37,282 nucleotides of DNA from Dysgonamonadaceae bacterium. Lineage in GTDB: Bacteria; Bacteroidota; Bacteroidia; Bacteroidales; Azobacteroidaceae. The notes below the pieces were generated by a model that saw only the letters and a list, made by a program, of their open reading frames with translations, was not told the DNA's origin and made no database searches. Each line of letters begins with the position of its first letter. The first letter of the stretch is position 1. The position numbers were made by a program, and so were the translations under genes. Below are positions 24,223-31,237 of this stretch, piece by piece. Location of the stretch: NCBI GenBank assembly GCA_031257875.1, contig JAIRNV010000193.1:1-37282 (forward strand), in the 5' to 3' direction.

Positions 24223-24990
24223 ATGGACAATAAAGTTTTTTTGCAAAAGGTTGTTTTCAACAACAAAACAAGTAACAAAGTACTGTTTTACATAATAACA
24301 GTCTGTTTTCTAACTGTAGCAGGTACATTTTTTTATTTGGTAGACCCTGTCAGTCCGTTTGCACCGGTAATTTCTCAATTCATTATTGTTTTACTGGCTT
24401 TAGTGGGGCTTGGCGGTTTTTACACATCCAAGAAAAAACTGCTGGTCAAAAATTCAAATACTGCCGCTTATCGTAAAGCATTCTTCCGGTTTCATGTAAC
24501 TTTTATTCCTTTTGTATACATGGGAACAATACACAGCTATTTTGTCTGTCAGCCTCCTTTGGTTGATAATCCGTGGTTTAATCTGCGTTACATATTCGCG
24601 GCATACCTGATATTAACCGGTATCACCTTGCATATCCGCGCCCGCAAAATATTTGGAACAGATAATCTGTTTATGTATTACGTCTATCATCCCGATGAAA
24701 ATAAGATGATTGAATCAATCATTCACGGTATCATCCGGCACCCTGTTTATTCGGCGATGAATCGGATTGCCTGGGCTGGTGCGTTTTTTAGCGGTTCATG
24801 GGTCTCGTTTATACTGGCATTCCTTTTTACATGCAATCAGGCAGGCTGGCTGGTTTTTTATGAAGAACCCGAACTCGTTAAACGTTTTGGAAATAGTTAT
24901 GTTGACTTTAAAAAGAGAACTCCTGCGCTTTATCCAAAATTAAGCAGATATGCCGACTTTATTAAATTTTTATCGGGAAAAGTAAAATGA
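24223..24990 (+). CDS. ICMT/PEMT-like integral-membrane methyltransferase
   Basis: A 255-residue protein with about five or six membrane helices (from residue 22 onward: FYIITVCFLTVAGTFFYLV, VISQFIIVLLALVGLGGFY and others). The C-terminal half carries GIIRHPVYSAMN and then EEPELVKRFGNSYVDFKKRT followed by PALYP. This is the RHPxY ... EExxLxxxFGxxYxxYxxxxPxxxP signature of the isoprenylcysteine/phospholipid methyltransferase superfamily, where these segments bind S-adenosylmethionine. In the cluster it may O- or C-methylate a lipophilic intermediate at the membrane. It overlaps the next gene by four bases. Non-methyltransferase members of the superfamily exist, so activity is not certain. Confidence 0.78.
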   Translation: MDNKVFLQKVVFNNKTSNKVLFYIITVCFLTVAGTFFYLVDPVSPFAPVISQFIIVLLALVGLGGFYTSKKKLLVKNSNTAAYRKAFFRFHVTFIPFVYMGTIHSYFVCQPPLVDNPWFNLRYIFAAYLILTGITLHIRARKIFGTDNLFMYYVYHPDENKMIESIIHGIIRHPVYSAMNRIAWAGAFFSGSWVSFILAFLFTCNQAGWLVFYEEPELVKRFGNSYVDFKKRTPALYPKLSRYADFIKFLSGKVK

Positions 24991-25448
24991 TGCTGGTTAA
25001 AGTTGTCAATAAGCAAAGGATCAATGCTTCGGTAGAAAAAACGCTGGAAGCAATACTGGACTGTGAGAAATGGCCGGTATTTATCCCTGCGGTAAAGAAG
25101 ATAGAGTTTCTGGAGAAAGAAGGGAACTATGCCAAAAGAATTTTACACAGCGAGATCAACGGTGTTTTGGCTAAAATGGTTACCGAAACCAATTATAAAC
25201 CCGCTGAAAACGAAGTGGAATACAATCAGATTAAAACGCCATGGCCGTTAGTAAGTAACAAGGGGGTCTGGAAAGTAAATGAAATCTCCGGCGGGCAGGT
25301 TGAATTGTTATTAACTCATGTATTCAAAGTTAAATACTGTATTTTAGGGTATATTTTCGGACTACTGGTTATTGGTCCCTTTTTCATATATGCCCACAAT
25401 AAAAAAGACCTGCGACTTTATAAAAAATATATAGAAGGAAATGTTTAA
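24987..25448 (+). CDS. SRPBCC protein 2, aromatase/cyclase-like
   Basis: A 153-residue SRPBCC-fold protein. INASVEKTLEAILDCEKWPVFIPAVKKIEFLEKEGN follows the pattern of actinobacterial aromatase/cyclase domains (helix, then W-P-x-(F/L)-x-P and a beta strand), and LVSNKGVWKVNEISGG fits the later strands. A strongly hydrophobic segment (residues about 117-137, YCILGYIFGLLVIGPFFIYA) near the end could anchor it in the membrane, which is unusual for soluble aromatases. It overlaps both neighbours (four and eight bases), indicating tight coupling in one operon. Confidence 0.72.
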   Translation: MMLVKVVNKQRINASVEKTLEAILDCEKWPVFIPAVKKIEFLEKEGNYAKRILHSEINGVLAKMVTETNYKPAENEVEYNQIKTPWPLVSNKGVWKVNEISGGQVELLLTHVFKVKYCILGYIFGLLVIGPFFIYAHNKKDLRLYKKYIEGNV

Positions 25449-25908
25449 GGTTCAAATTCATATCTGTTTAAATGCCGGTTCTGCCGACATATACAGTATC
25501 CTTACAAATATACAGGCTTATCCTGCTATTTTTCCTTTCTATATAGAAACAAGAGAGATTGATAGAAATATATGGTCTGTTAAGGCTCGGATGAATAAAG
25601 GTTTTTTTTCGGAGAAAAAAGGAGAACTCTACGAATGGAAGACTAAGTTACAGTCGGATGCTCAAAAGCTTACCATAAGAACGGAAGAACTCGGTCCAAA
25701 ATTCCCTTTGAAACGGCTGGAAGCAACGTGGGAAATATCGGTTTCTGGGGAATATACAAAAATAATGTTTACTCATGAGTTTGAAATAATTAATTTTGCA
25801 TTCACTAAATACATTTTGTATCCAATCGTTTCTTTTATTATAAAAAAGAACTCAAGGAAACTGCTGGATAAACTAATCTATTACCATAATAATTATCGGA
25901 ATGATTGA
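25441..25908 (+). CDS. SRPBCC protein 3, aromatase/cyclase-like
   Basis: A 155-residue protein with an SRPBCC start (IHICLNAGSADIYSILTNIQAYPAIFPFY) and a run of alternating strands through TWEISVSGEYTKIMFTHEFEI. The C-terminal region (FTKYILYPIVSFIIKKNSRK) is hydrophobic to amphipathic, as in the two other SRPBCC proteins of the cluster. Paired aromatase/cyclase proteins are typical of type II polyketide pathways. It overlaps the start of the truncated TetR gene by eight bases, so the regulator used to be the next gene of this operon. Confidence 0.68.
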   Translation: MFKVQIHICLNAGSADIYSILTNIQAYPAIFPFYIETREIDRNIWSVKARMNKGFFSEKKGELYEWKTKLQSDAQKLTIRTEELGPKFPLKRLEATWEISVSGEYTKIMFTHEFEIINFAFTKYILYPIVSFIIKKNSRKLLDKLIYYHNNYRND

Positions 25909-26026
25909 AAAAAATCAAAACACGGAACAGGTCATACTGCAAGTAGCCAAAGATGTTTTCATTGAAAAAGGATATGCTGCGGGTAAATACGTACTTATTG
26001 ATCGGCCTTTACGGACGGCTGCGTAA
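25901..26026 (+). pseudogene. TetR-family regulator, truncated after the first helix
   Basis: The frame reads MIEKNQNTEQVILQVAKDVF and IEKGYAAGKY, then stops 11 residues later, 41 in all. The first 27 residues match the first helix of TetR DNA-binding domains (xxILxVAxxxFxxKGYAxT). The helix-turn-helix and the whole ligand-binding domain are missing. The stop lies inside a perfect 31-bp palindrome, so the gene was probably cut by an insertion or deletion there. An intact copy would likely have controlled the exporter, as TetR genes often precede this pump type. Confidence 0.75.
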
Positions 26027-26051
26027 CATCGGTTAATAACCGATGTTACGC
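26021..26051. repeat. Perfect 31-bp palindrome at the tetR break
   Basis: GCGTAACATCGGTTA and its exact complement TAACCGATGTTACGC are separated by one A. A related half (GTTACGCACCGGTTAATAA) lies at 32407-32425, just beyond the other end of the exporter operon. Confidence 0.9.
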
Positions 26052-26119
26052 ATCACGCAATGATTGGCAAAACCCGACGCCTGTGAATAACAAGAGTTAT
26101 TAATGTAACAAGAATAGAT

Positions 26120-27388
26120 ATGAGAAGAGTAATAACGATTTTTTTTATTTTTGCCGGATTTTGTTCCGAAAATTATGGACAGCAAACACTGGACGAATGC
26201 CAGCGGATGGCGCGTGAGAATTATCCTTTGGTCAGCCAGCTCGAACTGATAGAAAATTCGAGAGAACTGAACCTCTCCAATGCGGCGCGGTCATGGTTGC
26301 CGCAATTCAGCATTACGGGAATGGCCTCAATTACGGAAGGGATTCCCGATATAGCATTGCCGGGAACGGCAACGGGGAATGGCAATCATCAATTCGCCGG
26401 AATTGCCGGCCTGTCGCAGACGATATGGGACGGAGGCAATTCCAAAGCACAGCGCAGGATGGCCGATGCTGCCGCCGACACTGAAAGGGAATCGGTAGAA
26501 GTGGAACTGTACCAGCTCCGGGAGCGGGTCAATCAACTCTATTTCGGCGTTTTGCTTATCGACGAACAACTCCGGCAGACCAATATTCTGATGGAAACGC
26601 TCCGTTCCGGTTTTCGCCGGGCAGAAGCGTCGGTCGGGAGCGGAATAGCCTATCCGTCGGATATGGATAAAATAGCGGTGGAAATCCTTAATACGGAACA
26701 GACCCTTATCAATTTGCAGGCCTGCCGCAGGGCATATTGCAGAATGCTCGGCCTGATGACAGGGCAGGACATTACATCTCAAACAACGTTCGAGAAGCCC
26801 GCAACCGTTCAACACACTGCCGCCATGCCGGTTGACCGCCCCGAACTGCGGCTTTTCGAGAGTCGGCGACAGTTGAACGACGCCCGCAATCTCGCCGTCA
26901 CCTCCTCTTATATGCCAAAGATAGGATTGCGGGGTTATGCGGTGGGTATGACGCCCGGCATCCATATCGGCGGCAACAAACTGGATTATCTGATGGTGGC
27001 TGGCATAAGCCTGTCGTGGAGTAGCAGCGGGCTATACACCAAAAACAACGAGCGCAATAAAATAAAAATAAGCAACAGGATGATCGATGCCCTGCAACAG
27101 ACTTTTCTTATGAATACCCATCTGGAGTTGAGCAGGCAGGACGGAGAGATAGAGCGTTGCCGGCAACTTATCCGCAAGGACGACGAGATAGTGCGCCTGC
27201 GCGAAAGAATAAAAAAAGCGTCGGAAACCAGATACGGGAACGGGGCCTGCACCATGACCGACCTGCTTAATGATATTAATGCGGAGCATCTTGCGCGGCA
27301 GACCAAAGTGCACCATGAAACAGAATTTCTTATGTATCTGTATCAACAGCAAACTACATCCGGTAATAACGGCCGCAAGGTTAAATAA
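26120..27388 (+). CDS. TolC-family outer-membrane efflux protein
   Basis: This 422-residue protein starts with a signal peptide (MRRVITIFFIFAGFCSENYG) and the family start QTLDECQRMARENYPLVSQL. It has the duplicated long-helix architecture of outer-membrane efflux channels: AQRRMADAAADTERESVEVELYQ in the first half and LSRQDGEIERCRQLIRKDDEIVRL in the second. It forms the outer-membrane duct for the pump encoded downstream. It begins 93 bases after the broken tetR, and a palindrome of about 100 bp separates it from the adaptor gene. Confidence 0.9.
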   Translation: MRRVITIFFIFAGFCSENYGQQTLDECQRMARENYPLVSQLELIENSRELNLSNAARSWLPQFSITGMASITEGIPDIALPGTATGNGNHQFAGIAGLSQTIWDGGNSKAQRRMADAAADTERESVEVELYQLRERVNQLYFGVLLIDEQLRQTNILMETLRSGFRRAEASVGSGIAYPSDMDKIAVEILNTEQTLINLQACRRAYCRMLGLMTGQDITSQTTFEKPATVQHTAAMPVDRPELRLFESRRQLNDARNLAVTSSYMPKIGLRGYAVGMTPGIHIGGNKLDYLMVAGISLSWSSSGLYTKNNERNKIKISNRMIDALQQTFLMNTHLELSRQDGEIERCRQLIRKDDEIVRLRERIKKASETRYGNGACTMTDLLNDINAEHLARQTKVHHETEFLMYLYQQQTTSGNNGRKVK

Positions 27389-27389
27389 T

Positions 27390-27488
27390 CGCAGCTGTCA
27401 TTGCGAGGGCGAAGCCTGAAGCAATCCAGAGTTATTTTAAATATTTCCGGATTGCTTCATTGCTTCGCAGTTCGCAATGACACTGCGA
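27390..27488. repeat. REP-like inverted repeat between tolC-like and adaptor genes
   Basis: A left arm starting TCGCAG-TGTCATTGCGA and ending GAAGCAATCC pairs with GGATTGCTTC...TCGCAATGACACTGCGA on the right, around an AT-rich centre. This CATTGCGA...GCAATCC element type is dispersed in many bacterial genomes. Confidence 0.8.
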
Positions 27489-27539
27489 CAACTTGAAAAT
27501 TCACCCGTAATAAAACAACAGTAAAAAATATAAAAAACG

Positions 27540-28436
27540 ATGAAAAAATCAGTATTCCTGATCCTTTCCCTGCTGCTTGCGGCAGGATGCAACAACAACA
27601 AACTGCAATACGACGCCGCCGGAACTTTTGAGGCGACAGAAATCCTTATTTCTTCCGAAGCGTCGGGAGTGATAAGGCAATTCAACATTGAGGAAGGGCA
27701 GGTCGTGAAGGCCGGAACACAGGTCGGCGTTATCGACACCACACAGCTTTATCTTCAAAAACTGCAACTGCTTGGTACACGGCGGTCGTTGCAGGTGAGT
27801 CGCCCTGACGTGGACAAACAAATCACGGCCACCCGTGAGGAAATAGCGCGGCTTCGGACGGAAAAAGCCCGTATTGAGAACCTTATCCGGGGCGATGCCG
27901 CCACGGGACAGCAACTTGACGAGGTTAACGCACATCTGCGGATGGCGGAAGGAAGGCTGTCGGCTCAAATAAATTTGCTGCAATCAACTGTCGGAAGCCT
28001 CGAAGAACAGAGTTCGACGGTTGATATTCAGGTGGCGCAGATAGAGGATAAACTGGCGAAATGCCGCATCGTGAATCCTGTAACCGGTACGGTGCTGAAA
28101 AAATACGCCGAAGTGTATGAGGTCAGTTCTCCCGCCCGCCCGCTCTACAGGATTGCCGATTTGGAAACCGTGTATCTGCGGGCTTATATCACTTCCGACC
28201 ATCTGACGAAAGTGCAGTCAGGCCGGCAGGTAAAGGTTTATGCCGATTACGGCGACAGGGAACGGCGGGAATACGGAGGGCGGATAGTCTGGATTTCCGA
28301 CCGGGCCGAATTTACGCCTAAAACCATACAAACCAGGAACGAAAGAGCCCATCTTGTTTATGCCGTTAAGATAGCCGTTCCCAACGACGGTTGCCTGAAA
28401 ATCGGGATGTATGGCGAGGTGGCTTTCGATCAATAA
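27540..28436 (+). CDS. HlyD-family periplasmic adaptor, lipoprotein (YbhG-like)
   Basis: A 298-residue membrane-fusion protein. The signal peptide ends in the lipobox LLAAGC (Cys at residue 19), so it is a lipoprotein. A biotinyl-lipoyl half-motif (ASGVIRQFNIEEGQVVKAGTQVGVID) is followed by a long coiled-coil hairpin (about residues 75-165), then IVNPVTGTVLKKYAEVYEVS and a beta-barrel segment. It would link the inner-membrane ABC transporter to the TolC-like channel. It is followed 11 bases later by the first ATPase gene. Confidence 0.9.
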   Translation: MKKSVFLILSLLLAAGCNNNKLQYDAAGTFEATEILISSEASGVIRQFNIEEGQVVKAGTQVGVIDTTQLYLQKLQLLGTRRSLQVSRPDVDKQITATREEIARLRTEKARIENLIRGDAATGQQLDEVNAHLRMAEGRLSAQINLLQSTVGSLEEQSSTVDIQVAQIEDKLAKCRIVNPVTGTVLKKYAEVYEVSSPARPLYRIADLETVYLRAYITSDHLTKVQSGRQVKVYADYGDRERREYGGRIVWISDRAEFTPKTIQTRNERAHLVYAVKIAVPNDGCLKIGMYGEVAFDQ

Positions 28437-28447
28437 AAGGATATGAA

Positions 28448-29317
28448 ATGATCACGGCGGAAGATTTACATAAAAACTACGGCGGAACAGAAGCCCTGAA
28501 AGGTGTTGGTTTCAAAGTAAACCGGGGAGAGATATTCGGCATTATTGGGCCTGACGGAGGGGGAAAGACCACGCTTTTCCGCATCCTTGCCACGCTTACA
28601 GGGGCGGATAGCGGCAGAGCATCTATAGGCGGGCTGGACGTTGTGCGTGATTTCGGGCAGATACGCAGGATGATCGGGTATATGCCGGGACGGTTTTCGC
28701 TCTATCCGGATTTGACGGTGGAGGAAAATCTGAATTTCTACGCTATGGTGTTCGGTACTGCGGTTGCGGATAACTACAATCTGGTAAGGGACATTTACGG
28801 ACAGATAGAGCCGTTCAGAAAGCGCAGGGCGGGTGCGTTATCCGGCGGCATGAAGCAAAAACTGGCTTTGAGTTGTGCGCTGATACACCGCCCGAAGGTG
28901 CTGATGCTCGACGAGCCGACAACCGGCGTTGATCCCGTTTCGCGCAGGGAGTTTTGGCAGATGCTGAAAAAATTGAAGGAGCAGGGAATGACGATACTCG
29001 TTTCCACGCCCTGTATGGACGAGGCTACTTTGTGCGACCGGATTGCCCTGATGCAGAACGGTGGTATACTGAGTATCGACACCCCTGAAAAGATGGTGGC
29101 CGCCTACCCCGAAAAACTGTATGCCGCCCGTTCGGGCAATAACTACCGCCTGCTCGAAACGCTGAAAGCGCGGAACGATATAAAAATGTGCTACATATCA
29201 GGGGAAAGCCTGCGTGTGATTTTCCGGACGGAAGAAACGCCGAAGATGGAGGGCATGGAGATACGCCGGATGGAGGCCACGGTCGAGGATTGTTTTATAT
29301 ATCTTATGCAACAATGA
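28448..29317 (+). CDS. ABC transporter ATPase 1 (like the N-terminal half of YbhF)
   Basis: A 289-residue nucleotide-binding subunit. Walker A is GPDGGGKTT, the signature is LSGGMKQK, and Walker B is VLMLDEPTTGVDP. Two usual residues are altered: the Q-loop reads GYMPGRFSLY (no Gln) and the switch region reads STPCMDEA (Pro for His). This suggests a regulatory or weakly hydrolysing site in a heterodimer with ATPase 2. About 70 residues after the ATPase core form a C-terminal extension. The ATG at 28448 matches the family start. The stop overlaps the next ATG. Confidence 0.9.
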   Translation: MITAEDLHKNYGGTEALKGVGFKVNRGEIFGIIGPDGGGKTTLFRILATLTGADSGRASIGGLDVVRDFGQIRRMIGYMPGRFSLYPDLTVEENLNFYAMVFGTAVADNYNLVRDIYGQIEPFRKRRAGALSGGMKQKLALSCALIHRPKVLMLDEPTTGVDPVSRREFWQMLKKLKEQGMTILVSTPCMDEATLCDRIALMQNGGILSIDTPEKMVAAYPEKLYAARSGNNYRLLETLKARNDIKMCYISGESLRVIFRTEETPKMEGMEIRRMEATVEDCFIYLMQQ

Positions 29318-30060
29318 CAAACAAAGCGATAACGGTAGAAAACATCACAAAGCGTTTCGGCGGCTTTACGGCGGTAGACGGTATTTCGTTCGGCATCGAA
29401 CGGGGCGAGATATTCGGTTTCCTCGGAGCCAACGGAGCTGGTAAAACAACCGTCATGCGGATGTTGTGCGGATTGAGCAAACCCACCTCCGGTAGCGGCA
29501 TGGTGGCAGGTTTCGACATGATGACGGAAACGGAAAGTATCAAGCGGAGCATCGGATATATGAGCCAGAAGTTTTCGCTTTACGCCGATTTGACCGTAAG
29601 GGAAAACCTGCGGCTGTTCGGGGCGATTTACGGATTGCGGGGACGGGCAATAGCGGTCAGGACGGTAAAAATGTTGCGGGAACTGGGATTTTACGCCGAA
29701 CGCAATACGATGGTAAAAGACCTGCCGCTCGGATGGCAGCAAAAACTGGCGTTTTCGACAGCTATTTTCCATTCCCCTGAAATCGTTTTTCTGGATGAGC
29801 CTACCGGCGGGGTCGATCCGCTTACACGCCGGCAGTTCTGGGAATTGATATATAAGGCCGCCGACAGTGGAATAACCGTTTTCGTTACTACACACTATAT
29901 GGACGAGGCCGAATATTGCGACCGGGTTTCGATCATGGTGGACGGACGGATAGAAGCGCTGGACACCCCGTCGAATCTTAAACGGCAGTATAATGCCGCC
30001 TCTATGGATGATGTATTTCAGCGGCTGGCACAGACGGCAAAACGAAACGATACGATATGA
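29314..30060 (+). CDS. ABC transporter ATPase 2 (like the C-terminal half of YbhF)
   Basis: A 248-residue nucleotide-binding subunit. Walker A is GANGAGKTT, the Q-loop GYMSQKFSLY is intact, Walker B is IVFLDEPTGGVDP, and the switch histidine is present in TTHYMDEAEYCD. The signature is the variant LPLGWQQKL, usual for this YbhF-type subgroup. It pairs with ATPase 1 to energise the two permeases. It overlaps both neighbours by four bases. Confidence 0.92.
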   Translation: MTNKAITVENITKRFGGFTAVDGISFGIERGEIFGFLGANGAGKTTVMRMLCGLSKPTSGSGMVAGFDMMTETESIKRSIGYMSQKFSLYADLTVRENLRLFGAIYGLRGRAIAVRTVKMLRELGFYAERNTMVKDLPLGWQQKLAFSTAIFHSPEIVFLDEPTGGVDPLTRRQFWELIYKAADSGITVFVTTHYMDEAEYCDRVSIMVDGRIEALDTPSNLKRQYNAASMDDVFQRLAQTAKRNDTI

Positions 30061-31160
30061 AACAGTTTATTTCCTTTGTACAAAAAGAGTTCCGGCACAT
30101 CTTCCGCGACAGGCGGACGATGCTGATACTGATAGGAATGCCGATCGTTCAGATTGTTCTGTTCGGTTTTGCCATCACTACCGAAGTGCGAAATATCAAC
30201 GTGGTGCTGCTCGACCCTGCCAAAGACAGGGTTACCCGGCAGATAACGGAGAAACTTGCCGCAAGCGATTATTTCAATATAGTTGGAATTATCGGCAATT
30301 CACATGAAACAGAGCGGGTTCTTCTCGACGGAACGGCCGATATGGTAGTCGCTTTCGATGAAAGGTTCGATGAGAAACTTTACCGCGAAGGCAAGGCGGC
30401 CGTACAGCTCATCGTCGACGCTACCGACCCCAATACCGCTATAACGGAAATCAATTATGCCGCGCAGATAATAAGAGAAACACAAATGGAAATGTCGGGA
30501 ATATCTCCCTCAGGACAGATTATTCCCGATATGCGAATGCTCTACAATCCGCAGATGGAAAGCGCCTATAATTTCGTTCCGGGAGTGATGGGACTTATCC
30601 TGATGCTGATATGCGCCATGATGACCTCCATATCCATTGTGCGGGAAAAGGAAACAGGAACAATGGAATTGCTGCTGGTTTCCCCCGTCAAGCCGCCGTG
30701 CATTATACTGTCGAAAGCCGTTCCCTATCTGGTTATTTCCTGTGCAAACATGATTACCATACTGCTAATGGCGGTTTTCGTTCTTCAGGTGCCATTCGCC
30801 GGGAGCGTCGCATGGATGGCTGCCATTTCGCTTCTATATATTCTGGTCTGCCTGTCACTGGGGCTGCTGATTTCCACGTTGGTGAAAACACAGGTAGCGG
30901 CAATGCTCATTTCAGGCGTCCTGCTGATGATGCCTGCGCTGCTGCTCTCCGGCATGATATATCCGGTAGAGAATATGCCGAAAATACTGGAGTCCGTTTC
31001 CAGCATCATTCCCGCACGGTGGTATATAGCTTCGGTAAAAAAACTGATGATACAGGGGCTGGAAATTTCCTGTGTATGGAAAGAATTCATCATACTCCTG
31101 TTTATGGCGGTTTTTCTTCTGGCGGTAAGTATAAAGAAATTTAAGTTAAGATTACAGTGA
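30057..31160 (+). CDS. ABC-2 type permease 1 (YbhS/YbhR-like)
   Basis: A 367-residue inner-membrane subunit. It begins with an amphipathic stretch and helix (EFRHIFRDRRTMLILIGMPIVQIVLFGF), then a large periplasmic domain (residues about 50-170). Five more helices follow, including FVPGVMGLILMLICAMMTSISIVREKETGTMELLLVSPVKP, the ABC-2 signature loop. Together with permease 2 it forms the membrane channel. It is translationally coupled to ATPase 2. Confidence 0.92.
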   Translation: MKQFISFVQKEFRHIFRDRRTMLILIGMPIVQIVLFGFAITTEVRNINVVLLDPAKDRVTRQITEKLAASDYFNIVGIIGNSHETERVLLDGTADMVVAFDERFDEKLYREGKAAVQLIVDATDPNTAITEINYAAQIIRETQMEMSGISPSGQIIPDMRMLYNPQMESAYNFVPGVMGLILMLICAMMTSISIVREKETGTMELLLVSPVKPPCIILSKAVPYLVISCANMITILLMAVFVLQVPFAGSVAWMAAISLLYILVCLSLGLLISTLVKTQVAAMLISGVLLMMPALLLSGMIYPVENMPKILESVSSIIPARWYIASVKKLMIQGLEISCVWKEFIILLFMAVFLLAVSIKKFKLRLQ

Positions 31161-31173
31161 TGTAAGGTTAATA

Positions 31174-31230
31174 AATTACGAATTACGGTAATTCGTAATT
31201 CGTAATTCGTAATTTGTAACTCGTAATTTT
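31174..31230. repeat. ATTCGTA-type heptamer repeats between the two permease genes
   Basis: The 77-base gap contains runs of AATTCGTAATTCGTAATTCG followed by variants (TTTGTAA, CTCGTAA), and an inverted partner AATTACGAATTACGG before them. The CTCGTAA unit also occurs twice between sod and trkH at 17193-17207. Confidence 0.75.
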
Positions 31231-31237
31231 TCTAATT

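Noticed and set aside
26327-26965. A 212-residue open frame opposite the TolC-like gene
   Set aside because: Antisense shadow of a conserved efflux gene.
29191-29895. A 234-residue open frame opposite the ABC ATPase genes
   Set aside because: Antisense to two well-conserved ATPase genes, with no recognisable motif.
30611-31144. A 177-residue open frame inside permease 1 in another frame
   Set aside because: The permease frame has clear ABC-2 features; this one is His/Gly/Arg-rich and looks like a frame shadow.
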